Source: Pseudomonas sp. Leaf58
GTDB lineage: Bacteria; Pseudomonadota; Gammaproteobacteria; Pseudomonadales; Pseudomonadaceae
DNA: 64,000 nucleotides
Assembly: GCF_003627215.1 (NCBI RefSeq)
Contig: NZ_CP032677.1
Span: forward strand, 1,989,501-2,053,500
Direction: 5' to 3'
The translations under genes were made by a program, and so were the position numbers. Every line of letters begins with the position of its first letter. Position 1 is the stretch's first letter. Positions 22,972 through 32,967 of the stretch are shown in pieces. Below the pieces are notes generated by a model. It was not told the DNA's origin. It ran no database searches and saw only the letters and a program-made list of their open reading frames with translations.

Positions 22972-25365
22972 ATGCCACGCAAGGGCCAGGCAGGACCCGG
23001 CAATGGTCGGCAACCGTCCGTGAAACGGCTGACGGCGGCGACGCGCCACTGGTGCCTGGGTTTGGCTATGTTCAGCCCTGGCCTGGCGCTGGCCGACGAC
23101 CTGCCCCCTCTGCCCACGGAGATGTCTGCCATTGCCGATGCCACGCTGTACCTCGACCTGCTGGTGAACCAGATGCCCAGGGCTGAACTGGTACCGGTGC
23201 AGCAGCGGGCAGGGCAGCTGTACCTGGGCAGTGAAGTGTTGCGAGCGGCGGGTGTGTCGTTGCCAGGTAATCCCCAAGGCGAAGTGGCCCTGGCTACCGT
23301 GCCTGGGCTGCACACCGACTACGACAGCCAAAACCAACGCCTGCTGTTGCAAGTGCCGCCGGCCTGGTTGCCAGACCAGCAAGTGGGTGAGCGCAGCTTG
23401 TATCCGGCCAGCGATGCGCTTAGCAGTTTTGGTGCCTTGTTCAACTACGACCTTTACCTTAACGACACCGATGATGGCGGCACTTACCTGGCGGCCTGGA
23501 ACGAGCTGCGCGTGTTCGACAACTGGGGCACCTTCGCCAGCACGGGGCAGTGGCGCCAATCGTTCCAGGGGGCGCAGGCTGACGACACGCGCCAGGGTTT
23601 TCTGCGTTACGACACCACCTGGCGCTTCACCGACGAGCAGCGCCTGTTAACTTACGAGGGCGGTGACCTGGTGACCGGAGCCTTGCCCTGGAGTAGCTCG
23701 GTGCGGGTGGGCGGCCTGCAGTTGTCGCGCGATTTTGCTGCACGGCCTGACCTGGTCACCTACCCCTTGCCAGCGTTCGCCGGCGAAGCGGCGGTACCGA
23801 CTTCGCTCGACCTGTTCATCAACGGCTACAAGTCCAGCACCACCGAGCTGCAGCCCGGCCCCTATACGTTGACCAACGTGCCGTACATCAACGGCGCCGG
23901 GGAGGCGGTAGTGGTCACCACCGATGCCCTTGGCCGGCAGGTATCGACCACCTTGCCGTTCTATGTCACCAGCAGCCTACTGCAGAAGGGCCTAGCCGAC
24001 TATTCGGTGGCTGCCGGTAGCCTGCGCCGTGATTACGGCGTGCGCGATTTCGCCTACGGCCCTGGGGTTGCTTCGGCCAGCCTGCGTTACGGGGTCAGCG
24101 ACAGGTTTACCCTGGAAACCCATGCAGAAACCGCTGATTCGCTAATGCTGGGTGGCCTTGGCGGCAATATGCAGCTGGGCAACTTCGGGGTGCTCAATGC
24201 CGCCCTGGCACACAGCCAGTTTGACGGCGACAAGGGGCATCAAGTCGCCCTTGGTTACCAGTACAACAGCCAGCGCATCGGCTTCAGCTACCAGCGCCTG
24301 CAACGCCACGGCGACTATGCCGACCTGTCCCGGGTCGACAGCTCGGACCTGCAGCTAAGCCAGCGCAGCGAACAAGTCACCCTCAGCCTCAACCTGAACC
24401 AATACGGCAGCATCGGCGCCGGCTACTTCGACGTGCGCGCCGGCGACGGCACACGCACCCGGCTGGTCAACCTGAGCTACAGCAGGCCCCTGTGGGGCAA
24501 CAGCAGCGTGTACCTGTCGGCCAACCGTGAAGTGGGTGACAACCAGTGGGCGCTGCAGGCGCAACTGGTCATTCCGTTCGACCTGCACGGCACCCTGGCC
24601 TTGGGCCTGGAGCGCAGCCAGGAAGGTGAGCGCTTGCAGCGGGCCAACTACAGCCGTGCGGTGCCGGTGGGCGGTGGTGTTGGTTACAACCTGGGTTATG
24701 CCACTGGTAACGACCGCGATGCCTATCGCCAGGCCGATGCTACCTGGCGCCTGCAGTCGGTGCAGTTGCAGGCCGGTGTGTATGGCAGCAGTGACGAGAT
24801 GACCCGCTGGGCCGACGCCAGCGGTTCGCTGGTGTGGATGGATGCCGGGCTGTTCGCCGCTAACCGCATCGACGATGCCTTCGTGGTAGTCAGCACCAGT
24901 GGTTACGCCGATGTACCGGTACGCTATGAAAACCAAGTGGTTGGCCGTACCGATGGCGGCGGTCATCTGCTGGTGCCATACAGCAGCGGTTACTACCGCG
25001 GCAAGTACGAGATCGACCCCATGGACCTGCCGCCGGACATCCTCGCGCCGGAAGTTGAACAACGCGTGGCGGTGCGTCGGGGGAGCGGCTACTTGCTGGA
25101 GTTTCCGCTCAGGCGCGTACTGGCGGCCAGTGTCGAACTGGTGGACGGCAACCAGCAGGTGCTCAAGCTGGGCAGCCGCGTCACCCATGCCGAAAGTGGC
25201 AGCCAGGCGGTGGTCGGCTGGGATGGCCTGGTGTACCTGGAGAACCTGGCGCCGCATAACCGCCTGCAGGTAGAGGTGGAAGGGGGCGGGCAATGCCAGG
25301 TGGCGTTCGACCTGCCTGAAGCGCCAGGCTCGGTCCCCTTGATCGGCCCGTTGGTGTGCAAATGA
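22972..25365 (+). CDS. Outer-membrane usher (CsuD/FimD-like)
   Basis: 797 residues, the normal size. The N-terminus is basic, followed by a hydrophobic stretch and a likely cleavage near LALA-DDLPP, then the N-terminal domain, a 24-strand barrel region rich in alternating aromatic residues (LFNYDLYLNDTD, GFLRYDTTWRF), a plug region and C-terminal domains (ILAPEVEQRVAVRRGSGYLLEF, AVVGWDGLVYLENL). Ushers export and polymerise pilins at the outer membrane. The ATG at 22972 is accepted, though a later start cannot be excluded. Its stop overlaps the tip gene (ATGA). Confidence 0.9.
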   Translation: MPRKGQAGPGNGRQPSVKRLTAATRHWCLGLAMFSPGLALADDLPPLPTEMSAIADATLYLDLLVNQMPRAELVPVQQRAGQLYLGSEVLRAAGVSLPGNPQGEVALATVPGLHTDYDSQNQRLLLQVPPAWLPDQQVGERSLYPASDALSSFGALFNYDLYLNDTDDGGTYLAAWNELRVFDNWGTFASTGQWRQSFQGAQADDTRQGFLRYDTTWRFTDEQRLLTYEGGDLVTGALPWSSSVRVGGLQLSRDFAARPDLVTYPLPAFAGEAAVPTSLDLFINGYKSSTTELQPGPYTLTNVPYINGAGEAVVVTTDALGRQVSTTLPFYVTSSLLQKGLADYSVAAGSLRRDYGVRDFAYGPGVASASLRYGVSDRFTLETHAETADSLMLGGLGGNMQLGNFGVLNAALAHSQFDGDKGHQVALGYQYNSQRIGFSYQRLQRHGDYADLSRVDSSDLQLSQRSEQVTLSLNLNQYGSIGAGYFDVRAGDGTRTRLVNLSYSRPLWGNSSVYLSANREVGDNQWALQAQLVIPFDLHGTLALGLERSQEGERLQRANYSRAVPVGGGVGYNLGYATGNDRDAYRQADATWRLQSVQLQAGVYGSSDEMTRWADASGSLVWMDAGLFAANRIDDAFVVVSTSGYADVPVRYENQVVGRTDGGGHLLVPYSSGYYRGKYEIDPMDLPPDILAPEVEQRVAVRRGSGYLLEFPLRRVLAASVELVDGNQQVLKLGSRVTHAESGSQAVVGWDGLVYLENLAPHNRLQVEVEGGGQCQVAFDLPEAPGSVPLIGPLVCK

Positions 25366-26330
25366 AGGCTTGCTGGCAGTGTTTGTGGGCCTGCGCCGTG
25401 TTGGCCGGGGCTGGCCCAGCGTGGGCCAAGTGCACGTCAGTAGCGACGGCGCCAGCGGCGTTTGGCTCGCTCAACTCGAATCAAGTACTGAACGTGGTAC
25501 AGCTGGCCTCCAGCAGCAACTCGGGTTTGCAGTGCAGCGGTTCAGTGTTGAGTGTGCTCAGCAGCACGGACTCTTTCAAGATCAAGATCACGGCTACTAC
25601 CGGTGGCCTGGTGGGGCCAACCGGGGACGTCATCCCGTACAGGCTATATGCCAACGCCACCACTGCCTATCCGATCACCCGCGGCACGCCCTTCGAGTAC
25701 AGGACCACCGGCATTCTCGATGTGCTGGGGTTGCTCAACGGTACGCCCAAGAACGTGCCCCTCTACATGCGCACGCAGGTCGGCAGCAACGTTGCGGCAG
25801 GGCTTTATCAGGAAACGCTCAACGTCGAGTGGACCTGGGATTATTGCGAGGGGATCGGCTTGGGTGGGTTTTGCATAGGCCATGACACGAGCAGCGGTAG
25901 CAATACCCTGCTCGTGAGCATGACGGTGACCAACGACTGCCAGATCACCACGCCCAACATCAGCTTTGGAAGCGCACCAGTGGTGGTGGGGTTTGCCACG
26001 GTGAGCCAGAGCCTGAGCGTGTCTTGCACCAAGGGCAGCAGCTACACGGTGGGCCTGAATGACGGGCAGAACGTGGCCAGTGGGCGACGGCGGATGAAGT
26101 CGCCGGCCAACAACTATTTGGCTTATGACATCTTTAAAAGCGCCGGGGTGGAGCGTTGGGGTTTGCTGGGAACTGCGCGACGCGCCAGTACCGACGCGGA
26201 TGTGAACCCCGGCGCGGGTACCGGCACTGGTAGCCAGGTGTTCAACTACAACGCCAAGGTTTATACCGACCAGGCTACACCGCCGGCGGCGACTTATACC
26301 GACAGTGTGATCCTGGATGTGCAGTTCTGA
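25362..26330 (+). CDS. Two-domain tip adhesin (CsuE-like)
   Basis: 322 residues from the ATG that overlaps the usher stop; two upstream codons in frame are less likely. The signal peptide ends near PAWA-KC. The mature protein is twice the size of the other subunits and has two SCPU-like domains: an N-terminal one (~25-165) with hydrophobic loops, and a C-terminal one (~185-322) with TNDCQITTPNISFG, SVSCTKGSSYTVGLNDGQN and the final strand YTDSVILDVQF. In archaic pili the two-domain CsuE tip binds abiotic surfaces through hydrophobic fingers. Its position as last gene matches the csu order. Confidence 0.88.
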   Translation: MKACWQCLWACAVLAGAGPAWAKCTSVATAPAAFGSLNSNQVLNVVQLASSSNSGLQCSGSVLSVLSSTDSFKIKITATTGGLVGPTGDVIPYRLYANATTAYPITRGTPFEYRTTGILDVLGLLNGTPKNVPLYMRTQVGSNVAAGLYQETLNVEWTWDYCEGIGLGGFCIGHDTSSGSNTLLVSMTVTNDCQITTPNISFGSAPVVVGFATVSQSLSVSCTKGSSYTVGLNDGQNVASGRRRMKSPANNYLAYDIFKSAGVERWGLLGTARRASTDADVNPGAGTGTGSQVFNYNAKVYTDQATPPAATYTDSVILDVQF

Positions 26331-26381
26331 TACAGCCCATGCCCGCGTGGCTAGCAGGTATCTACCGGTGGGGTGCGCTTT

Positions 26382-26461
26382 TGTAGGAGCGGGTTCACCT
26401 GCGAAGCAGGCACCGCGGTGGGTGGCACGGCCCGTGTTCGCGGGCAAGCCCGCTCCTACAG
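26382..26461. repeat. REP element inverted pair
   Basis: TGTAGGAGCGGGTTCACCTG (from 26382) and its near complement TTCGCGGGCAAGCCCGCTCC (within 26435-26461) form an inverted REP pair between the pilus operon and the convergent carboxypeptidase gene. Confidence 0.8.
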
Positions 26462-26501
26462 TTCAATGGCGCAAGCTGTCAGATTTTCATCAGGCAAGAT
26501 C

Positions 26502-27650
26502 TCAGCGCAAATCATCAACCATCTTCGCCAACGTCTCCAGCACCGCTCCGGCCAGCGCCTTCGAGCGCGCCCCCGACCAGCCGGTACGCGCATCGGGCGC
26601 GTCGTCATGGTCCTTGAAGGGCATTTCCAGCGTCAGTGACAGGCAGTCATAGGCCATGCCCACCGCATTGCAAGCCAACGTGGTGTTGGCTTGCCCGGGC
26701 TCATCGCGGGTGTAGCCATGCACGGTCTGGAAGTCGCGGGTCAGGCTGCACAGGGTGTTGCGGAACTGCGCTTCCAGTTTGGCTAGCCGCGGCGTATAGC
26801 CCGGGTTGCCCTCGCAGGCGGCAGTGAACACATGGGGTATCTCTTCGTCGCCATGCGCGTCGATGAAGGCATCGACGCCGTATTGCTTCATCTGTGCCTG
26901 GGCGTAGAACACCTCGGGGCTGAGTTCAATACTGGCATCCTGCCAAGCTCGGTTGAGGTCCTGGCCCTTGAAGTTGGTGCGCAAGTGGCCGAGGAAGGCA
27001 CCGTCGGGGTTCATGTTGGGGATCAGGTACAGGTCGGCCTTGGTCAGCAATTGCCGGACCACCGCATCGTTGGCCTGCAGGCGGTCGATCAGCCCTTCCA
27101 TGAACCATTCGGCCATGTGTTCGCCCGGATGTTGCTGGGCAATCAGCCACAGCTTGCGCTTGCCAGCGCCACCATCACCGGCACGCAGCAGCGGAATGTC
27201 GCGGCCCTGTACGCTGCGGCCACTGGCGAGCAATTCGACCCCCGGTAATTGCCGCGCCCGTTCGATCAGCTGGTTATGACGGGCGCGCGAGTAGGGCTCG
27301 AAGTAGGCGAACCAGATTTGCGGCTGTTCGGCGCTTACCTCGAACGACAGTGCTGTGCCGTCGAACTGGCTGGGCACGCGGAACCAGGTGTGCTGGTCGT
27401 AGGAGGCCACTGCGTTGTAGCCGCTCCAGGCGTTTTTGTAGGAGGAGCCGGAGGCGTTGTCGAGGCTGAAGCGATGGACCTGGCCCGGCGTCAGCCCGCT
27501 GACTTTGAAGTGGAACCACTGGTAGTGGCCGCTGTGGGTGTCGGGGCGGATGGCCAGGTGCACCTGGGCCGGGTTGCTGGCATCCAGCACCTGGATATTG
27601 CCGGAGTCGAAATCGCAGTCGATTTGCAGGGGGGACAGCGTTACGGTCAT
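26502..27650 (-). CDS. M14-family zinc carboxypeptidase
   Basis: 382 residues, ATG behind AAGGAGCCCGGCAC. An N-terminal beta domain (~1-125) like that of cytosolic carboxypeptidases precedes the M14 catalytic domain. Zinc ligands are visible in QQHPGEHMAE (His and Glu) and DAHGDEE (His); LYLIPNMNPDGAFLGHLR and NLNRAW-like DLNRAWQD are family marks. A catalytic Glu is likely in SLTLEMPFKDHDD near the end. There is no signal peptide, so it acts in the cytosol on small peptides or peptide tails; the substrate is unknown. Single gene, isolated by REP elements on the pilus side. Confidence 0.88.
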   Translation of the reverse strand: MTVTLSPLQIDCDFDSGNIQVLDASNPAQVHLAIRPDTHSGHYQWFHFKVSGLTPGQVHRFSLDNASGSSYKNAWSGYNAVASYDQHTWFRVPSQFDGTALSFEVSAEQPQIWFAYFEPYSRARHNQLIERARQLPGVELLASGRSVQGRDIPLLRAGDGGAGKRKLWLIAQQHPGEHMAEWFMEGLIDRLQANDAVVRQLLTKADLYLIPNMNPDGAFLGHLRTNFKGQDLNRAWQDASIELSPEVFYAQAQMKQYGVDAFIDAHGDEEIPHVFTAACEGNPGYTPRLAKLEAQFRNTLCSLTRDFQTVHGYTRDEPGQANTTLACNAVGMAYDCLSLTLEMPFKDHDDAPDARTGWSGARSKALAGAVLETLAKMVDDLR

Positions 27651-27831
27651 GTGCCGGGCTCCTTTTTGGGCTTTGTTATTAGGGTACTGTACACGGCTTG
27701 GCAGGGTTGCTGCGCAAGATCAGGCAGCGAGTGTTGCGCAACTGATGTATCGCGGTATTGCAGACATAACTACCGCCGCCAGCGCCCCCATCAAGGTGTG
27801 ATGGGCCTTTCCCACACAGGAGAGGCCCAGT

Positions 27832-30800
27832 ATGCCAACCCCCGCACGCCCGCAAGGTTGCATTGATGACGTGATCGCCAGCTGCCTGCCCAGCTGGCTG
27901 ACCCAGGCGCCTGCCCAGCGCCTGGTCGAGCTGAATACCTGTTTGCAGGCACAACAAGCCGTGCAGCAAAAATTGCAGGTATTGCTCGGTGGCATCACAC
28001 CGTTGGATGCTTTTGCCGCCCCCTTGCTACAGCGCGCGCTTTCCGCGCAGCTTGCGCGCCTGCTGGATGTGCGTAAGGCGACGCTGCGGCTGCACCTGCT
28101 GGAGCGCTACCCGGTCTCCCGTGGCGACGTACCGGGCGCCGTTCGCGAGCGCACTTTGCAGCACAGCTTGCTGGCGGCCGCGCTGCACAATTTCGGCCAA
28201 GGCGAAACGCTATCGCTTGGGCTGACCGATGCCTCGGAACTGCTCGATGCTAACGGCAAGACCTTGCCAATGACTGCCCGGGCCTTTGCCGGCCTTTGCC
28301 GCACGCTCGATATCGGCGGGCAGTACCAGGCCTATCTGAAGGCGCGTTTGAGCGCCCCGGGTGACACCGGTGAACGTGTGGCAGCACTGCTTGAGCACGC
28401 TCATCGCCATGCGTTCGAAGCGGCCCTGCGCCTGGCTGCGCTTAAAGGCGACATTGGCGAAACCGCGCTGCTGCAGTGCCTGACGGCGATTACCTCGGCG
28501 CCCGGCGTGGCTACGCGCATGCGCCCAGTAGCATTGCGTATCCTGGGCAAGCGTGTACGGGGGGCCGTGGCCTTCGAACTGCACCGCGATGATGGGGGCA
28601 AGGGGCAGCTGGAAGGCGTGCTGTGCTGGCTGCCAGATGACCCTCAGGGGGCGATGACTTGGTATGCGTCCTGGGAGGCTTTGTTCCAGACGCTGGGCAA
28701 GCTGTTTCGCTTGCCCGGCTATCCCCAATACTTTCAACGGTTTGTCAGTGAGCGTGATCGTGAACCCTTCAGCGTGGCGTTGGTCAGCGCGATGGCGCAG
28801 GGTGGCGCGCACGCACCCGTAGAGCTCGACGGGCGTCACGAGGTTATTCGCCAACCGTTGTTCAAGCACCTGCGCAAGACTCAGCTCGACACCCTGTTCG
28901 ACGATGCGCAGGTGCTGGCAGTACCAACCGGCGTTCAGGACAGCCTCGAACGGGATCGGCGGTTGCACTTCTATGCCCGTGTTGGCCTCGACTTGTTGGG
29001 GCTGGCGAGTTTCTATGTGCCGAGCCTGGGCTTGCCGCTGCTAGCCATCGCGGCATTGCAGGTGGTAGACGACGTTTACGAAGGCTATGTCGACTGGCAG
29101 TTGGGTGATCGCCAGGGGGCGCTGGCGCATGCACTAGGGGTCGCCGCGAATGTCGGGCAACTGGCCGTGGGCACGGCTGTCGGGGTGGCCACTGAAACCC
29201 TGCTGCCGCGTTCGTCGTTCGTCGACACGCTGGCGCCAGTGAGTACTGCGCTAGGCGAGCGCAGGCTGATAGATCCCAGCTTGCAGGCCTACGCCCTGGC
29301 GGAGCGCGAGGCTGCAGTCGGCCAGCGGGTCAGCGTGGCCGGCAAGGCCTACCTGCGCACCCATCAAGCGGCTTACCGGGTGACGGGTGAGCTGGCCGAG
29401 GATCAGTTGTATATCCAGCACCCGACCCGTGCCGAAGCCTATACGCCGCAACTACGCCACCACGGGGATGGCGCCTGGCGGCACGAGCTGGAAACACCTC
29501 AGGACTGGCAAGGTGTCACCTTGCTGCAGCGGTTGGGCAGTGGCCTGGCCGAGGTGGATGAGCGGCTCGCCAACCAGGTGATGCTGGCAACGGGGTTCGA
29601 TGAGGCGCGTTTGCGTTTGCTGCATGTGCAGGAGGGCAACGCACCTGCGCGGTTGCTTGATGCGTTGCAGCGTCAGCAACTGCACAGCCAGTTTCCGGCA
29701 TTGCAAGGGGCCGCATTCGAGCACCACGTCGCACAACTGCAAGTGGCCTCGTCATCTGCCGAGCAGCTGCTGCTACGTGACTTTACTGGCTTGACCGCGC
29801 GTGGCGCGCGGGAAATCGTCGCGCAGGCGGACGAAACCCTGGTCGAGCGCATGGTGGGTGAACAACGTGTACCGTTGCAGTTGGCCGAGCAGGCGCGCTG
29901 GTGGGTGCGGGACAGCCGCTTGGACCGAGCCTGCGCGGGCCTGCACCAGGCACCGGCGGTAACCGCCGATACCGAACGCCTGGCCCTTGGCTTGTTGCGG
30001 GACTGGCTGCCCTGGCCCGGCTCGCTACGCCTGGAGTTGCGCGATTCGCGGCTGACCGCGCCACTGCTTGCCCAAGTGGGCGACCTGGGCGCCAGTGAGG
30101 TTAGGGTCATCGAAAAGGGCGCGGCGGGCTACCTGGCATTGGGTGCCGCAGGCCAGCCGTTGGCCGGGGCGGGTAAGGAGGACTGCCTGATGCAGGCGCT
30201 TTTGTGGCAGCTCAGTGAGACCCAGCGTGCGCTGTTGGGCGCCGCTGACCTTTCGGCCGAGCAGCTTGCGCAAGCCTTGGCCCAGCGGGCCTTCGACAAA
30301 CGTGAAGGGCTTGCCACATTGCTGGGCATGGCCCCCATCGGTACCGGCGTACGCCCTCCGGTGCGGCTGGCCGATGGCCGCCTGGGCTACCCGCTGAGCG
30401 GGCGTGGGGAAAGCAGCAGCGAGGCATTGCGCCAGGCACTGAGGCGGTTGTTCCCCACGTACAGCGACAGCCAGGTGGAGGAGTTTTTGGCCTCGTCGAG
30501 CCGTTTTGGCATGACGCCGTGGAACCGCTATTACCAGCTCCTGGAGCAGTCGCGTCAACTTGAAAACACCCTGACCACCTGGCGCCGGGAGTCCGCCAGC
30601 CGCGTTCAAGCCCTGCGCCGCAGCTGGGTGGCCCGCACGATTCGACGCGCCTGGCAGCGGCTGAGCCATGACGCTCATGGTAACTATGCGCTGTACATTC
30701 ATGGCTGGCGCGTCGGCGCCTTGCCGCGGCTGCCTGAAAGCGTCGATTTCAGCCATGTCACGCACTTGAGTTTGCGCAACATGAGCCTGGTCAGTATCGA

Positions 30801-32168
30801 TGCCAGCTTCCTGCAGCGGTTTAGCGGCGTACGCAGGCTGGACCTGCGTGGCAATGTGCTGCTGGAGGTGCCGGCCGGCATTGAGCACTTGGCTGAGCTG
30901 GAAGTGCTGCATCTGGCGGAGAACCACATTGCCCTCAATGCCGCCAGCGAACGGCGAATTGCCGCCTTGCGCAGGCTGCATTCGCTGAACCTCAACAGCA
31001 ACCTGCTGGGCCGCGCCCCCGAGGTCAGCGGCCTACTGCGTTTGCGCAGCCTGTACCTGCGGGCCACGGACTTTGCGCGGTGCCTCTGCGGCTGCTGGAA
31101 TCGTCGACCTTGACCCTGATCGACCTGCGGGAAAACCACATCGGCACCCTCCCGCAGCGGGCATTGGAGCTGATGCGAGACGATCCCTACCGGATCTACC
31201 TGCATGGCAATCCCCTTGCGCAGCAGGCCGTCATCCACCTTCGTGAACTGCTGGAGGCACAGGCGCTGCGCATCATGCCCGCGCGTAACCATGTGGAGGC
31301 CCTGGAGGACGAACGCCTGCGCTGGCTACATGGCGTCAGCCAGGCGGACCAGCCGCGCCGCTTGGCGCAATGGGACGCGTTGGCGGCTGAGGAGGGGGCC
31401 CAGGACTTGTTCCGGTTCTTCACCGATTTCTCCCGCTCGCAAGACTTTACGCGCCAGCCCAAGGACATGTGCCGACGGGTGTGGGACATCATCGAGGCCT
31501 GTGTATTGGACGGGGAGGTGCGCGAGGCGGTATTCCAGCAGGCGTCCGGCCCACGCAGTTGTGCCGACCAGATGCTATTGATCCTCAGCGCCCTTGAGGT
31601 GCGCACCCTGGTGGCTCAACGCACTGCGGGCTTGCAAGGGCTGAAAGCCATGCGCCCGCTACTGCGGCTGGGGCGCGAGCTGTTCCGCCTGGACGAGGTG
31701 GACCGCATCGCCACGCAGCATATCCAGCGCGAGCGTAGCCGCGATGCCTATATACCCGTCGACGACGTCGAGGTGCACTTGGCCTATCGCATAGGCTTGG
31801 CCGAAACCTTGCGCCTACCGGGTCAGGCGTCAAGCATGCACTTTGCGCAGGTCAGTGGCGTGACCAGTACCGACCTGGACATTGCCGAGCGGGAGGTGTG
31901 GGATGCTGAAACGCGCGATGCCCTGAGCCGCTCGCTGGCGCAGCGCGAATTCTGGCAAGGCTATCTGCAGGCCACCTACCCGCAAGCGTTCGAGACCATG
32001 AATGCGCCCTTCCATGACCGCGTCGATGCCTTGTTCGAACAGCGTCAGCAGACCGGCGACCAGGCGTACCGGGATGCAGTGGCACGGGTGCAGGCGGAGC
32101 GGTTGCTGGCCGAACGGGCATTGATACTGAAGTTGACCCGTGAGGCCTATGACCGCCACCCCAGTTGA
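27832..32168 (+). pseudogene. DUF6543-LRR-NEL giant effector-like protein, split by a frameshift
   Basis: Two frames (27832-31113 and 31080-32168) together make one ~1,445-residue protein. The first begins at ATG 27832 behind AGGAG. Residues ~1-600 form a DUF6543 (dermonecrotic-toxin-like) region with a hydrophobic patch at ~385-450 (LLGLASFYVPSLGLPLLAIAA in part). Leucine-rich repeats start near residue 970 (LSLRNMSLVSI, RRLDLRGNVLLEVPAGI, EVLHLAENHI). The repeats run through the break into the second frame, which carries a NEL domain. The break lies at 31079-31081: restoring one G (CGCGG to CGCGGG) gives an uninterrupted TDFAR-VPLRLLESS repeat. It may be a real mutation or a sequencing error. 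Confidence 0.8.
31080..32168 (+). pseudogene. C-terminal fragment: last leucine-rich repeats plus NEL E3 ubiquitin-ligase domain
   Basis: The second frame of the broken gene, 362 residues if translated from the GTG at 31080. It starts inside a repeat (LLESSTLTLIDLRENHIGTLP) and continues into a NEL (novel E3 ligase) domain like those of IpaH/SspH effectors: a FTDFSRSQDF segment, MCRRVWDIIEACVLDGEVREAVF and the catalytic Cys of RSCADQM (codon 31560-31562), matching the family's CxD motif. NEL domains transfer ubiquitin to host proteins. No type III secretion genes are in the window. Without frame restoration this fragment would have no secretion or targeting region. Confidence 0.75.
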
Positions 32169-32398
32169 TTGAGCGCGAAGATTTCAACACGGTTTGTGGC
32201 GGCTGGTCTGCAGCCTGGCGCATTGCTGGCCTGTGTGCTTTGGGCGCAAAAACCTGCTATGCCTAAACAGGGAGTATTCGTTCCGGCCGAGGCCTGGCGC
32301 AGTAGGAGCAGCCCTGTACCCAGGCGTTCACTCCCGGCCCCCGGCACCCCGAGGGTGGGCGCTTCAAACAGGTGCCGAGCGCAACTGGGAGGTGCCAC

Positions 32399-32686
32399 AT
32401 GTTGTTCATCATTCATTGGACCATCGCCCCGGAAAACCGCAATGCCGTACTCACGCGTTTCGCCAGGACCGGCGGCGCGGCCCCCGCAGAAGTAAAAGTC
32501 CATGGCCGCTGGTATGCCGTGGGGCAGTTGCTGGGCTTTGCCGTGGTCGAAAGCGACCGCTTGGAGCCGGTCCTGCAATGGAGCCTGGAGTGGAGTGACC
32601 TGATGCACATGCACGTTTACCCGGCAATGGCCGACGAGCAGGCCGCGCCGTTGCTGCTGGCGGCTGTCAATAACCAAGCCGCCTGA
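32399..32686 (+). CDS. DUF3303 family small protein
   Basis: 95 residues. The ATG at 32399 follows GGAGGTGCCAC; the longer frame upstream lacks a site. It begins MLFIIHWTIAPENRNAVLTRF and keeps the family's KVHGRWYAVGQLLGFAVVES and SLEWSDLMHMHVYPAM segments, resembling ferredoxin-like dimeric alpha-beta barrel proteins. The biochemical role is unknown. It stands alone and ends just before an 11-bp perfect hairpin. Confidence 0.8.
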   Translation: MLFIIHWTIAPENRNAVLTRFARTGGAAPAEVKVHGRWYAVGQLLGFAVVESDRLEPVLQWSLEWSDLMHMHVYPAMADEQAAPLLLAAVNNQAA

Positions 32687-32699
32687 CCCGCAGGGGGAC

Positions 32700-32729
32700 G
32701 AAGGGGCCGGACACTTGCCCGGCCCCTTC
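32700..32729. terminator. Perfect 11-bp hairpin between convergent genes
   Basis: GAAGGGGCCGG (32700-32710) and CCGGCCCCTTC (32719-32729) with an 8-base loop. It separates the DUF3303 gene from the leftward gene ending at 32728 and probably ends transcription from both sides, though no strong T-run is present. Confidence 0.65.
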
Positions 32730-32967
32730 ACAGCGATTGGCCCTGACGGGCCATCCAGCGCAGTAAGGCGGCAATTGGTACGCTGCGGTGAGCCTCGTGC
32801 CGATAGGGCTTGCCCTCGGCGGTGAACCGTTCGCGGTAGCGGCTCAGGACCAGGCTGCGGCCATCGGCAGAAACCCGCGCCTCCAGTTCGTGCAGCAACA
32901 ACGGTTGCCGGGCAGCGCCTTCCAGGCGCCGGAACAACAGCACGGCGTCTTGGCCATCATTGCTCAT
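32728..32967 (-). CDS. Hypothetical small protein behind MlaA-like gene
   Basis: 79 residues from the ATG at 32967 (MSNDGQDAVLLFRRLEGAARQ...), preceded by GGGGGGTGCTC. It is basic and cytosolic, with no signal or membrane segment; pattern suggests a short beta-rich fold (LVLSRYRERFTAEGKPYRHE). It overlaps the end of the MlaA-like gene by 11 bases, so the two are likely one transcript. No family recognised; a lipid-transport link would rest on context only. Confidence 0.6.
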   Translation of the reverse strand: MSNDGQDAVLLFRRLEGAARQPLLLHELEARVSADGRSLVLSRYRERFTAEGKPYRHEAHRSVPIAALLRWMARQGQSL

